In this document: piece after piece, positions 34,479 to 46,821 of the stretch
Position numbering within the stretch: the stretch's first letter is position 1
Layout: every line of letters starts with the position of its first letter
Origin: Cunninghamia lanceolata
Lineage: Eukaryota; Streptophyta; Pinopsida; Cupressales; Cupressaceae
DNA length: 64,000 nucleotides
NCBI GenBank assembly: GCA_027924645.1
Contig: BSBN01000297.1
Location: forward strand, 5,704,001-5,768,000
Reading direction: 5' to 3'
Translations under genes and position numbers: made by a program
The notes under the pieces: generated by a model
Database searches by the model: none
The model's input: the letters and a program-made list of their open reading frames with translations, nothing else
What the model was told of the DNA's origin: nothing

Positions 34479-36820
34479 TGTTGACCTATTTTCCTCCTCT
34501 GTCTAGAGTTAACTAGTTCAACTTTTATATTCCTTGAATATCCTTTAGAAAATGACCCTACAAAGCTTAAATCCTTCAATTACCCATGCTCTGCCTTACC
34601 AAATGTCCCAAAAATCTCACCTTGGGAATCCTTGCAGAAAACCCAGAAATCCTTAAGCTTCAAGTATCTTCCATCACAGGGATTTCTCAGTTTCATGCTT
34701 AGTCTCTTTGTATGTATGTTTGTATTCATTTTTGTATGTATATTCGCATATACATTCATAGATACAAGTGCATATACAAAGGCAGATACAAGAGAGATAT
34801 ACAAGGTGTCATCAACGAGACTTTGGCCTATCGGTATGACTCAGCTCAAGTTCTGCCCAATGGTCTGATATATTTGCATATACAAGGCGGGATACAAAGT
34901 CACATGCAAAAGTTACATACAATGTTTATATGTATATGCGGTTATATGCAGTTTTGTTTGTATATCACATTGTATATGTGATATACAAAAAGGTGATGCA
35001 GAAGGGAATACATACAATCTGGACGCGAATGAAGAATCAAATGTGGTGGAATTCAAGTTGGGGTCTGCCTATTATATGTATATGCGATTATATCATCCCA
35101 TATACAATCCTACATACAATTGCATATACAAAGGTTAGATACAACATGGATATACAATGCAGACGTGACTGGGAAATTAAATTTGGCAAACTCAGTGGTG
35201 GGTTCTGCAGTTGTATATTGAAGTGCATGTATATGCCAATATACAAAAAAGTAAAGATACAAGGCCAGACCTATTTTAAAGTTCCTTTCTAGTTGATAAT
35301 CCTTTGAGTTCCACCTATTATATGTATATGCGATTGTATCTCATTTACAATCACATATACAAAGTCACATACAAAGGATTTTCGGTGAGATACACCTTAT
35401 TGGCGGCTTAGTTTGAGGTCTCTCCAATGGTCGATAAAGTTGCAAATGTTTAGCGATGGGTCCCAGGTTCAGCTCAGTGGCCAATCAGATCGTACCATGT
35501 GTCAAGGCTGATCCAAAGTTTGATTCAAAGGCAAGGGCATAGATACAAAAGATGATACAAAGGTTAAGGTCCACTTTTGTATGTTGGCCATTGTATTGTA
35601 TATACAATTGCACATACAAAAGCATATACAAAGGGAGATTCAAAGACATGCAAAGCAATTTGATATGCAAAATACAAAAAGTGAAGAAATTGCATAAGTG
35701 CAAAAATTGAAGGTTTTGAAGGACCCAATAGCATGATGACATCATCTAGGCCTGTTCTTTACCCAAGTTCTATATGATGCTGACGTCATCATGATTTTCA
35801 AAGTGTATCCATTTTTCTATGTTTGTATGCATACAAACAACGTTTCTCTTGGTAGCAAGGATAAAATTGATGGTCACCGACTCAGAAGCCAAAAATGCAA
35901 GTTTGGTCAAACAGGGAAAATTCAAAGGCTGATTATACAGATACATAGCCCGATTCTGCAGATGATCTCAGCGAGTGAGGATGTAAAAATTCAAAGGGTT
36001 AGAGATTTAAAGTGTTGTAAAAGCTTTGTCAAGGGGCGATATGTCCCATCCGCCATCAATACAAATCTGATCTCTCAACTGCCATACTTTAGATATTTTA
36101 TGTATTCATTGTTGAAGATAGATTATTGAGCTGCGCACATTCAAGGTCCAAAATATCTTCCACCTGCCCTGTTCCAGATATTTTATTCCATAATTTCTCG
36201 CAGGTGGATGTCCCTTTTGGCAATGATATTTTCTAACAGAGCCCATGGGGAGAATTGATTGTAACCGACTTAGGTCAAATGCAAAATGCTATATATGCAT
36301 AAACAAAATATGTAAAAAAGGTTGGAAGATTTAGTAATATATACTTCTGATTCCAAACAGAGCATTCCTCTACTGTAACCTTGCCTTCTAATTAAATACA
36401 TATTGGCTATTTTACCTCTTCATGCTATTTTGACTCTGTGTAATCTAAGAATGATGTGTTTGTGAATGAATTCCTTCTAATCATCTCTTGCTCCTTGCCT
36501 CTATTAAAATCAGCTTGATCTTTGTATGTTTATTGGTTGTATCTAGTCATTTTGTGTATTTTCTTAGTTCTGTGAGGGCCCTTTTATTCAACCTGGTGTA
36601 GCACCTAATTTCTATTTATGTCTCTTTCTACCCCTTTTCCCCTGCAGCATTAGCACTAGGTTTAGATATATTCCTCTAAGCATTAGGCTTAGAATGAGAA
36701 ACCAGCCTTCTCTAGAGGTCTAATCTCAGTTTGCAAGGTCCCACACTTTGAGATTATTCCCATTGTCTCATTAGAATGCTTGGACTCTCTCCAAGTAGAG
36801 TGCAATTCTATGTGACAATA
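34479..36820 (+). repeat. 5' LTR of element 4
   Basis: 2342 bp, starting TGTTGACCTATTTTCC and ending GTGACAATA (CA end apparently mutated), followed by GTTTC and the primer-binding site as in element 3. It matches 46822-48538. Frames at 34580-36129 overlap in both strands and reflect the repeat content. Confidence 0.85.
34700..35660. repeat. GTATAT/ATATAC hairpin array in element 4 LTR
   Basis: The best stem has 13-bp perfect arms, TTTGTATATCACA at 34957-34969 and its complement at 34977-34989, with a 7-base loop. Many further GTATAT/ATATAC words follow to about 35640. The same array is at about 47060-47990 in the 3' LTR. Core words are shared with element 3, though the LTR bodies are otherwise different. 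Confidence 0.8.
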
Positions 36821-36825
36821 GTTTC

Positions 36826-36843
36826 TGGCACGCCCGGTGCGAT
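36826..36843 (+). other. Primer-binding site of element 4 (putative)
   Basis: TGGCACGCCCGGTGCGAT, five bases after the LTR. The TGG start fits pairing with a tRNA CCA end; the tRNA is not identified. Confidence 0.65.
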
Positions 36844-39169
36844 AGTTTGGACTATCATAGTCCACAAGTCCTTTATTCATTGCTGATATTTAGTGTGTAT
36901 GTCAACAACATTAGCCTGTAGAGGCAATATGGCAATATTCACACACCTGGTGACTCTACAAGTGAAGAATCAGCTGGTTTTAGCAGTCTAGGTACAAACA
37001 ACTAATGAGGTTGGTGCTACTTGTTAGTTTTTCTACCATTTGAAAGTATTTTCTCAACACCTGGTGACTCTATTTGGTGTTATAACTCATTCCTTAGTGT
37101 TTCAAGATCCTGTTGTCTATATACATTCCAAATCAGTTATCTAGACTTGCCTATGTTTCATGTTTTACTCTTGCAATGTCTAGTTATTAGTATTATGATG
37201 GTTTTTCACCTCCATTCCATGAAGATCATCATGTATACCCTCTTACCAATCATATCACATAGAACATCTTGTGGTTTTATTCCAAATGACCATGTAGCAG
37301 CAGATTACCAGCAGTCCTATCATGTTTTCCACCCTCCCATCCCTGCTCAACCTCAATATCAACTGATATATGATCAAATTCAACCCCAAGAAGAGGTTTT
37401 TGATGCCAAACAACATGACTATTCACATAGTCAAACTCAAGAGCACCCTTAACAAAAAGTATTGGATATGATCCAAAAGTTTGACTATTTTTTGTGGGAT
37501 TTGAGCCAAAAGCTTGAACAGATGAAGATCAGTGATATTAGTAAGGAGTTCTCACACATGTACTAGATGTTGGTTGAAATTGAGAAGCAATAAGAGATTA
37601 CCTTGCAGCAGCAAGAGTTGGCTAAGCAATCCATTGTTTATAATCAAGAGCGAGTGACAAAAAGAATACAATTTGAAAGAAATCTTGAAGGAGAGATAGC
37701 TACTAAAAAGGAGCAAATAAAGTTTTTGTCTGCTCAGGTGCAAAGTAGTCGAGCTTACTCAAATTATCAATGCCAAAAAGGGTGTGAGGTCCAAGCAATC
37801 CCCTCCATTCCCAATTTCAAACATCCTCTCCCTTTCACACCTGCTCAGCCTACTGCAAAAGAAGCCCCAAAATTTAAGATTCCAAGCTTCAGGTAGGATA
37901 ATCCATCTGCGCCTGCAAAACTGCTTCCCAATTTTAAAATCCCAAATTTTAGAGGCCCTCAGCCTTTACAGGAACCTATTCTGGCACAAATTCAACCCCC
38001 TATCTCCTATTTATAACGCTTTCAAATCCCCTTATCGGATGGACCTAGCATGGGCAGTTATGATGAAATTGCTAAGTTGAAAGAGCATGTGTTTACAATC
38101 CCAAAATTCAAGCAATCCCTTTCTTCTGCACATGTTTAGCCTATAGAGGAGCAACCTAGACTCCACAAGTTTCTAGGCTTCAAAGCCTATATCCCTCCAC
38201 AAGTCCCTGTTCCTGTGCAAACTCAATTTATCACTCCCCAGGAACAAATTTTTCCAGAACCCTCTCCCCTCCAAAAAATTCAAGAGAATTGTCAGGCCTC
38301 TTTCCCTGTTGATATGATAATCTCCAAGGGAGGACCTATTGTCTACCAAGATATTTGGAAAGATAAGCCAAAGGAGGAGGTGGAAGAAGATGAAACTAAT
38401 AAGGAACAGTTTGTTCCTACACTCACAGAGGTAGAATTATTTGAACCTATTGCACCTGTGAGTACTGTTAACCCAAATAAGGGATTGAGTCCTCTAGACT
38501 TTAGTTCTTTTGAAGCCTTTTCTCATGCATCTAATCAAGTAAACAAGGTTGAAATGCAAAGAGTGCATGGGGAAAACCTTCAGCTGCAGAGGAAACTTAA
38601 ACACAATCTAGTGGAGCTATAGTCAAAGGATGGAGGCATAGGGGAAAAAGTTGTTAAGGTCACTTCAGAAGTGGATGATGCTGCCCTACTTCATGAGCAA
38701 CCTAATTATATTGAAGATGAAGAGGACGGACAACTGGTCGTGGATATGCAACAACATGGGGACTATGAAAATGATGGCGGATTGTTGCAAGTTGAGGCTG
38801 AGCACGATAGTGAGGTTCCAAACCATAAAGAAGGGCAATCATGTTGCCCTATGCTAGATGATGTAGAGGCTGATGATACTGATATGCTTGAGGAGCTTCC
38901 ATGCTCTATTGAAAATAATGAGGAGACTGGACATGGGCAAGAGCAAATTGAAGATTTGTTCTTTATTATCTAGCAGGGATATTAGCTTCTTGGTGGGGAA
39001 GTCTTCTCTTTTGAGCATGTGCATGGCTCATTTTCTGAGCCTAATATAGAAAATCATGAGCATCTTGTTCATGAGGTGGAGACAACCATATCTCTAATTG
39101 ATATACAAGAGCTAGAGTATTCAGACCAGCAAGAAGAGAAAGAATCAGAACAGAGACATGAGATCAACC

Positions 39170-40420
39170 TGTTAGATTTAGGGCACACAACTAAGACGGG
39201 GGGTGAATTAGTTGTATAAAACTTTTCTCTTATTTAAATACTTAACTCCACATTGTTAATTAGCAGCATAATAGAAGATCAACCATGAAAGCACAATGTA
39301 ACAAATCAAGAGCAAAAACACATCAACACATGAGACACCAATATTTTGACGTGGAAAACTCGGTTAAGGGAAAAACCACAAGGTGATTAACCCAAGAATG
39401 TATTCTCTGTTAGAAGAATAGAAAGAACAAAATGGCACATGCCAAAAATGGCTCATTGCCCAAGCACACTACTCACAAGAGGCTCACTACCTACAAGAGA
39501 CTCACTGTCTACAAAAGAATAAGTATTACATACTTGAACTGGTAAATAGCATCTTCACCATGCTTGAGTCAGTTTCATTTAAGCCCAAACCTTCTGCTCT
39601 GCTTTTCACTCTTCTCCTCGCTACCACACACTCATCTCCACAAGTCCACTTCTAAAATGACTTTGTAATCCCTTATTTATACATGACATCAACTTAGGAA
39701 CAAACATCTAAGTCGGCACACATTCACAAGAACATCTGTAAGATGTATAATTCATTCAGTCGGCCAGTCATAGAAAGAACACCATCATCCGGAAGTTATT
39801 CTTCATTTCTGGGACCCCAAGTCTAATGCAAGCCATAAACATGAACTGAACACTATCCAAGGACCTTCACAAACTTGTTTGAAACACCAAGAACATCTGC
39901 ACTTCCTCTACTTACCGAAATCCTTCTCTCCTTCATCCAGAACCTCAAGAACACAGTCTTCCATTACTGTCACAAAGGAATAGATACTTGTGGACCTTCA
40001 AACCATGAACCAAATGAGTTGACACACCACACAGACTTCCCCAATACTTCCTTAAATCTGTAGAACCAAAGAATGCATTTCCAGATCTCACCGGACCTAT
40101 CTGTATCACTCTTTCATCACTGAACATCTATCGGAACCGGTTTTACTTGAACTTCTATAACTTCTTCATATCTTCATGCGGACCTCTGAAATCTCTACTG
40201 GAACATCTTAAGACACATATCTACAAACCCTTTAATCTACATCCTCTTATCCTCATCCTGTCTTAGACTTTTACCTTATGTCATTGCTGTTCTTCACTGT
40301 TCCTGATTGAGAATAATTTTCTCAATATCCTCAGCTCACAACTCATCCAAACCTTATCATTAATGTAACAGGAGTATGTTGACATCAATGACAACACCAG
40401 TTAGGCCCATACTTGCAACA
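39170..40420 (-). repeat. 3' LTR of element 5 (left copy)
   Basis: On the plus strand it runs TGTTAGATTT to TTGCAACA, 1251 bp, matching 44962-46211. Small frames inside (39875-40127) recur at 45666-45918 because the LTR is duplicated. Confidence 0.93.
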
Positions 40421-40434
40421 ATCTCCCCCTTTTT
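40421..40434 (-). other. Polypurine tract of element 5
   Basis: On the minus strand AAAAAGGGGGAGAT, directly before LTR start TGTTGCAAGT. Confidence 0.9.
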
Positions 40435-40751
40435 CATTGATGGCAACATATGATGTGAAAAACTGTTTTAACCATCAAGACAAGAAAATCACCTTACTAT
40501 CACAACTTCCCCTATTAGCAACAACCATTCACATGTCTTCTCTCCCTTTACTGCTCCCCCTTTGATTAGCAACCACTTGTTTTTCATGTCTTCTCTCCCC
40601 CTTTGACATCAATGGCAAAGGGCACATACTTGCAATTCCACTACTTCAGAACCATGCCTACTGCCCCCCCCTGAGTAGCAGCTCCCCATCATCAGTCCGG
40701 ACCACAAGATGTGATTGTGATATCCACCGGACTGATGCACATCAGTGCACC

Positions 40752-43700
40752 TTAGTCCACCATCGGAGGGGCAATAACCCCTAACTTCTCCTTGAGATAC
40801 TCAAAAGAGTCCTTAGGTAGAGGTTTAGTAAAGATGTCTACAATCTAATCCTTTAAAGGCACAAACTCCAATCTGACCTCATTCTTGTTCACTTGCTCTC
40901 TCAAAAAGTGAAATTTGATGGATATATGTTTAGTCTTTGAATGCAACACCAGATTCTTGGATATGTTTATTGCACTTGAATTATCATAGAAAATTGTGAT
41001 AGACTCCTCATACTCTACTCTGATGTCTCTTAACATCTGTTTCATCCACAAAACCTGAGTACAACTACCTATTGCAGCAATATATTCTGCTTCTGCAGTG
41101 GATAGAGATATTGCTTCTTGTTTCTTGCTTAACCAAGAAACCAATCTCTACCCCAAAAAGAATGCTCCACGACTAGTACTCTTCCAGTCATCCACATCTC
41201 CTACCCAATCAGCATCAGTATATGCATGAAGAGAGAAATTATAATCTCTAGGATACCACAACCCATACTCAACGGTCCCCTTCAAATATCTAAAAATCCT
41301 CTTGATTTCCATAACATGAGATTCTCTAGGATCAACTTGGAATCTAGCAACAAGACCAACAGCCTGCATAATATCTAGTCTAGTTTGAGTGAGATACAAC
41401 AGTCCACCAATCATTGACCTATATTTTGTCTGATCAACCTTGGGAGAGTCATCATCTTTGCTCAACTTGCATCTGGTTGCCATTGGAGTGTTCATTGGCT
41501 TTGAGTCTTCCATCCCAAATTTCCTCAACAATTCTTTCACATATTTTGACTGAGAAATGAAGATTCCTTTCTTTGTTTGAGTAATTTGTAGACCCAAAAA
41601 TAAATTCATTTCTCCAAGCAAGGACATCTCAAACTCACTTTTCATTTGACTTGCAAAAGTTTTACACATACTATCTCTTCCTCCAAAAATGATATCATCA
41701 ACAAATACTTCAACAATTAAGATATTTTCATGATCAATTTTGAAATACAAATTACTGTCAACAGTACCTTTGTTGAAACCAATCTTCAAGAGATGCTTAT
41801 CCAATCTTTCATACCAGGCTCTTGGGGCTTGCTTCAGTCCATACAGTGCCTTTTTCAATTTGCAGACCATGTTACCATGATCAGACAATTGAAATCCATC
41901 CGGTTGTTCAATGTACACTTCTTCCAAATTACCATTTAGGAAGGCAAATTTGACATCCATCTAATACACCTTGAAGTCCTTAAAGGTAACAAATGCAAGA
42001 AATAATCTGACTGCTTCAATTTTTGCCACCGGAGGAAAAGTCTCTTCAAAATCAACTCCTTCAATCTGAGAGTAACCCTTGCAGACCAATCTAGCTTTAT
42101 TTCTGATTACTTCACCAGCTTCATTCAGTTTGTTCCGGAAGACCCATTTGGTTCCAATCACATTCTTGTTTCTAGGTCTGGGAACAAGATCCCAAGTGTG
42201 GTTTTTCTCAATTTGCATTAGTTCCTCCTCCATTGCTTTTGACCAATTTTCATCATTGCAAGCTTCATTCACTATCTTAGGTTCAATCTTTGAAATTAGA
42301 CAATACTCATCTGAATTTTGAGCAATTCTTCTCCTTGTTTGCACTCCTTTAGTGTTGTCACCTATGATCTGATCTTCAGAGTGGTTTAGAGTTACATACC
42401 TTGGAACTTTGGGAGTTTCTTGCACCTCTAACTCTTGATCAGTCTCATTGAGACTTATCTCTTCTTCTTGACTTACCGGATCAACTTGACTTTGTTTCTC
42501 AGAAGAGACTTGGATACTTTGAATCTAAACACCATTTTGATCATCTTCATCATACTCATGAATTCTTGAGGGTCTTTCAATTTCTTCATCAATCTTCACA
42601 TTTACACTTTCTACAATCTTTCTTAGTCTCTTGTTGTAACATCAGTATCCTTTGCTTTGAGTAGAGTAACCCAAGAATATTCCTTCATCACTTCTAGCAT
42701 CAAACTTTCCTAGATCTTCATCCTTTTTAATGTAACATCTGCTACCAAAAACTCTGAAGTATCTCACAGTGGGAGTAATGCCAAACCAAAGTTCATAAGG
42801 AGTCTTACCAGTTTTGTTTCTAATTTGAACTCGATTGAGAGTGTAGACTGCAGTGCTGACAGCTTCTCTCCAATAGATCTGAGGAACATTTGCTTCCATC
42901 ATCATGGTCTTGGATGCTTCTTGGATGGTCCAGTTCTTTCTCTCAACTACTCCATTCTGCTATGGAGTTCTAGGGGCAGACAACTGTCTCTTTATTCCAT
43001 GTTTCTCACAAAAGTCTATGAACTCACCGAATGTGAATTCTCCACTTCTATCAGAACTCAGACATTTCAATTTTAATCTAGTTTCATTCTCCACCATGGC
43101 CTTGAATATTTTGAATTTCTCAAGAGCTTCTAATTTTTCTTTTAGAAAGGTTACCCACATCATCCGAGAATAGTCATCAATTAGCAACATGAAGTATCTA
43201 TAACCTTGCACACTCCTGATTCTTGTCGGACCACATAAGTCAGTATGAACCAAGTCTAATAATCTGATAGAAGATTGTTCCTTGCTTTTGAATGAGATTC
43301 TGCTTTGTTTTCCCAACTGACATTCTTTGCGCAAACTATTTGTAGGTTTTACCAATTTTGGAAGGTCTCTTAAAGCCTGAGTATTGCTTATCTTGGTGAT
43401 ATTATCAAAGTTCACATGACACATTCTTCTATGCCATAACCAACTCTGATCAACTTGAACAAATAAACAACTTTTATCAGTACCAGCCAAGTGAAAGGTG
43501 TTACCTTTTGTTTGGGTACCGGATGCAATCTCTGTCCCAGAACTTTCAAAAATTATGCACTTTCCATTCTTGAATCTGAGATCATAGCCTTTGTCCACCA
43601 ATTGTCCAACACTGAGAAGATTGTGCTTTAGTCTTTCAACATATAGTACATTACTAGTTTTGTTCTTTCCATCAAGAGAAATAGTTCCTCTACCTCTGAT

Positions 43701-43837
43701 TCTGCCAGTAGAATTATCTCCAAACTTTACAATTCCTCCTTCATACTTTTCCAAATTTAAGAACTTATTCTTGTCACCTATCATATGGTGAGAGCATCCA
43801 CTGTCAATGACCCAATCGTCCTTTGCTTCAACTTAGG
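40752..43837 (-). pseudogene. pol: Copia pol of element 5: protease, integrase, RT, RNase H
   Basis: The polyprotein that matures, copies and integrates the element. From the 5' side on the minus strand: protease motif WVIDSGCSHHM (about 43780-43830); integrase with LSVGQL, the zinc-binding H...C region (WHRRMCHVNF), catalytic aspartates in HTDLCGP and SSDRSGEF, and ...QNGVVERK; RT with [17 protein letters not shown] and VDDIIFGG; RNase H with [18 protein letters not shown] and TKHISIKFHFLRE. All parts share one frame. Stops lie where family members usually have glutamine or arginine (before QNGVVERK, before [10 protein letters not shown], after KGY, after VPLKD), consistent with C-to-T change. 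The usual CC of the HHCC finger appears altered (ECQLGKQ). It ends with TAA at 40752. Confidence 0.93.
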
Positions 43838-43840
43838 CAG

Positions 43841-44796
43841 CTAGAGCTTTTTCTTCAACTTTATGATTGACAGATACAGAGGATATTGGTTCTTCTTTGA
43901 TGGCAATAAACACCCATTCATTACCGGATTTGTTTCCTGCTCTGATTCATCATCTGTTACTCCTTCATTATCATCTTCTTCATGAACATAGTAACAATTC
44001 TTTTGAAGCCTTGGTCTGTTAGGATTTGGCCTTGAAAATCTTTCCAAACATCTTGAGGCAAAATGACCAATTTATTGTAGTTAAAACACTTAAAAGGTAA
44101 TTTCCCTTCATACTTACCAAATCCTCTTGGCAGTCTTTTTACAATAAGAGCTTCAAGATGAGTAGTTTTAGCTTTTTCTTCTTCCAAGTCTTTTCTTGCT
44201 TTTTCATACCATGAAAGGTTCCTTGAAGAGTTTTCTCCCAGATCAAACCTTTGTTTCCCTTTTACAGAGGCACTAGCTTTGAATGTAGATTTAGTCTTTG
44301 GAGGATCATCTCCAAACTCAGCCATTTTAAAAGTAGCCAACTTACCAACCAATTGATCTCTTGTGACTGTTGTGTGAGCTTTGAATTCTTCAATTGCAAA
44401 AGCCTTGATTTTATAAGAGGCAGGAAGGGATCTGAGAACTTTGCCAACGATCTCTTCTTCACTCAGGGTTCCACCTGCATTTCTAATTCCACAAACTAGC
44501 TCATTCACTCTTGGCATAAAAGAGGTAATATTTTCATCATCTCTCATCTTCAGTTTTTCAAATTTCCCTTTTAGACTTTGTAACCTTGCACATTTAACAA
44601 ACTGGTCTCCTTCATCCAAAAGTTCCAGTTTATTCCAAATCTCAAAGGCAGTTGGTAGATCAATAACATTTGAGAGCTCTGAGTCAAATAATGCACTTAG
44701 AAGAGCCTCTTTGGTCCGCAGATTGTTTTCAGCATCTGTGATTTCATTTAGGGTTGTCAGACCACCCTGTGGAGGTACATATGCTTTTGTAACCAT
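43841..44796 (-). pseudogene. gag: Copia gag of element 5
   Basis: Particle protein with the UBN2-type gag fold: ALFDSELSNVIDLPTAFEIW, LQSLKGKFEKLKMRDDENI, LPASYKIKAFAIEE in order over residues 30-140, then a charged linker. A zinc knuckle begins CFNYNK near 44080. A one-base loss just after it (about 44072) shifts the frame; the last part (NCYYVHEEDD...) continues in the next frame to about 43841. The start ATG at 44796 is 165 bp after the 5' LTR, as usual for copia elements. A further frame change joins it to pol. Confidence 0.88.
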
Positions 44797-44947
44797 GGAC
44801 TAGTATGCAAATCCCATACACTGTAAGTGACATTTCATGCAACCTTTCTAAAGAGCAAAGTTGGTTCCATCAAACTTCGAACTATCCTTCTTATAAGATG
44901 ATATCCTGGATCTCCTCAAGTGGTTAAGCTCCTTTTAGAGGAACTTA

Positions 44948-44959
44948 GCTCTGATACCA
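44948..44959 (-). other. Primer-binding site for initiator tRNA-Met
   Basis: On the minus strand TGGTATCAGAGC, one to two bases after the end of the 5' LTR. This is the standard plant copia site complementary to the 3' end of tRNA-iMet. Confidence 0.95.
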
Positions 44960-44961
44960 AT

Positions 44962-46211
44962 TTTTAGATTTAGGGCACACAACTGAGAGGGGGGTGAATC
45001 AGTTGTATAAAACTCTTCTCTTATTTAAATACTTAACTCCACATTGTTAATTAGTAGCATAATAGAAGATCAACCATGAAAGCACAATGTAACAAATCAA
45101 GAGCAGAAACACATCAACACATGAGACACCAAGATTTTGATGTGGAAAACCCAGTTAAGGGAAAAACCACGGGGTGATTAACCCAAGAATGTATTCTCTA
45201 TTAGAAGAATAGAAAGAACAAAATGGCACATGCTAATTAGGGCTCATTGCCTGAGCACACTACTCACAAGAGGCTCACTACCTACAAGAGACTCACTGTC
45301 TACAAAAGAATAAGTATTACATAATTAAACTGGTAAACAGCATATTCACCATGCTTGAGTCAGTTCCATTTAAGCCCAAACCTTCTACTCTGCTTTTCAC
45401 TCTTCTCCTCACTACCACACACTCATCTCCACAAGTTCACTTCTAAAATGACTTCACAATCCCTTATTTATACATGACATCAAGTTAGGAACAAACATCT
45501 AAGACGGCACACATTCACAAGAACATCCGTAAGATGTATAATTCATCCGGTCAGCCAGTCACAGAAAGAACACCATCATCTGGAAGTTATTCTTCATTTC
45601 TGGGACCCTACTTCTAATGCAGGCCATAAACAAAAACTAAAAATGATCCAAGGACCTTCACGAACTTGCCTGAAACACCAAGAACATCTGCACTTCCTCT
45701 ACTTACCAAAATCCTTCTCTCCTTCATCTGGAACCTCAAGAACACGGTCTGCCATTACTGTCACAAAGGAATAGATAATTGTGGACCTTCAAACCATGAA
45801 CCAAATGAGTTGACACACCACACAGACTTCCCCAATACTTCCTTAAATCTACAGAACCAGAGAATGCATTTCCCGATCTCACCAGACCTATCTGTATCAC
45901 TCTTTCATCACTGAACATCTACCAAAACTAGTTTTACTTGAACTTCTATAACTTCTTCATATCTTCATGCAAACCTCTAAAATCTCTACTGGAACATCTT
46001 AAGGCACATATCTACAAACCCTTTAATCTATATCCTCTTATCCTGATCCTGTCTTGGACTTTTACCTTATGTCATTACTGTTCTGCACTATTCTTGATTG
46101 AGACTAATTTTCTCAATACCCTTAGCTCACAACTCATCCAAACCTTATCATTAATGTAACAGGAGTATGTTGACATCAATGACAACACCAGTTAGGCCCA
46201 TACTTGCAACA
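44962..46211 (-). repeat. 5' LTR of element 5 (right copy)
   Basis: Matches 39170-40420. Its plus-strand start is TTTTAG where the other copy has TGTTAG, so the terminal CA on the sense strand is mutated. It ends TTGCAACA, then CAACC. Confidence 0.93.
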
Positions 46212-46557
46212 CAACCATGATGATTTGTATGTCACTTCAAGGGGATGCCTAATCAGGCATCTAGCCCAGTTGGAGACACATCAAGAGGAGTCACCACTTG
46301 TCATGCTTACCTCTAGGCATGAAGTTGAGCATCAAAACAGATGGGATCAGCCTATTTATTCACCACAAGTTAGCAACATCAGCAATCAGTCCAGGTGGAT
46401 AGGAGAGTTTATCTCCATTTTGTGGGGGATATTTTATCAATTTGTCATATGCCCATCCCTCCCTCACCATTTTTTAACTGCCCACATGTATGAGAAACAT
46501 TGTAAATTGTTAAGGAAGGGCAGTTACCTTCAGGAACCAGTTAATGGCTTTGTTTAA

Positions 46558-46821
46558 GGTCACCTTTGACTGCTTAGTTTAGGATTAGAGTAGGTTTTAT
46601 TTTAGTTTTAGGTTTCCTTTCAATAAGTGCCCTTGCACTTTGTTGTATTCTCATTAGGAGATACATGCTTGCTTGTTGTTTTTTGTTTTGCTTTGGTAGC
46701 TTGCTCAGTGTTCCAGCTCCTCTTTTCTTGTTGCAATCTCTTCTGACTCCATGCCCAATGGATGCTTAAGGCCACTGGTCTAATTGTTTAGCAGGTAAAC
46801 ATCCCTAAGAAGTCACCAAAA
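46558..46821 (+). other. 3' untranslated block before the 3' LTR of element 4
   Basis: No gene. From TGACTCCATGCCCAATGG (46744) it aligns with 25281-25357 of element 3, including AACATCCC..AGAAGTCACCAAA next to the LTR. The first part is T-rich. Confidence 0.75.

Larger units (their letters stand above)
39170..46211 (-). mobile_element. Element 5: Ty1/copia retrotransposon, full length, decayed
   Basis: A 7042-bp element with 1.25-kb LTRs and a perfect 5-bp duplication CAACC (39165-39169 and 46212-46216). On the minus strand: 5' LTR, tRNA-iMet primer-binding site, gag, protease-integrase-RT-RNase H (copia order), polypurine tract, 3' LTR. In the first 190 bp of the LTRs I count about eleven differences. 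Pol stays in one frame with only in-frame stops. The VDDIIFG form of the RT motif and the TWDLVPRPRNKNVIGTKWVF block recall the SIRE/Maximus-like copia group, but that is recognition only. Confidence 0.95.
37153..46557 (+). pseudogene. Long ORF of unknown function in element 4, split by element 5
   Basis: I do not recognise this protein. One reading frame runs from about 37153 to 39169 and, after the copia insertion and its CAACC copy, continues in the same frame from 46217 to 46557, about 785 codons in all. It is broken only by in-frame stops (for example TAA 37450, TAG 37894, TAA 38014, TAG 38137), with no frameshift found. Visible parts: a Pro/Gln/Tyr-rich start, a Glu/Lys/Gln-rich probable coiled coil (about 37580-37750), short repeats around FKIP (NFKHP, KFKIPSFR, NFKIPNFR; 37800-38115), and a long acidic Glu/Asp-rich part (38350-39169). 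No zinc knuckle or gag core is seen. The start codon is uncertain. It might be a very diverged structural protein or a captured host segment. Confidence 0.6.

Noticed and set aside
34580..36129. Frames in the element 4 LTR (for example 120 codons at 34930)
   Set aside because: Same repeat artefact as in element 3. They are on both strands and not kept in the 3' LTR with the same ends.
44948..44959. tRNA-Met-like sequence
   Set aside because: It is only the primer-binding site next to the copia LTR; no tRNA cloverleaf is present.
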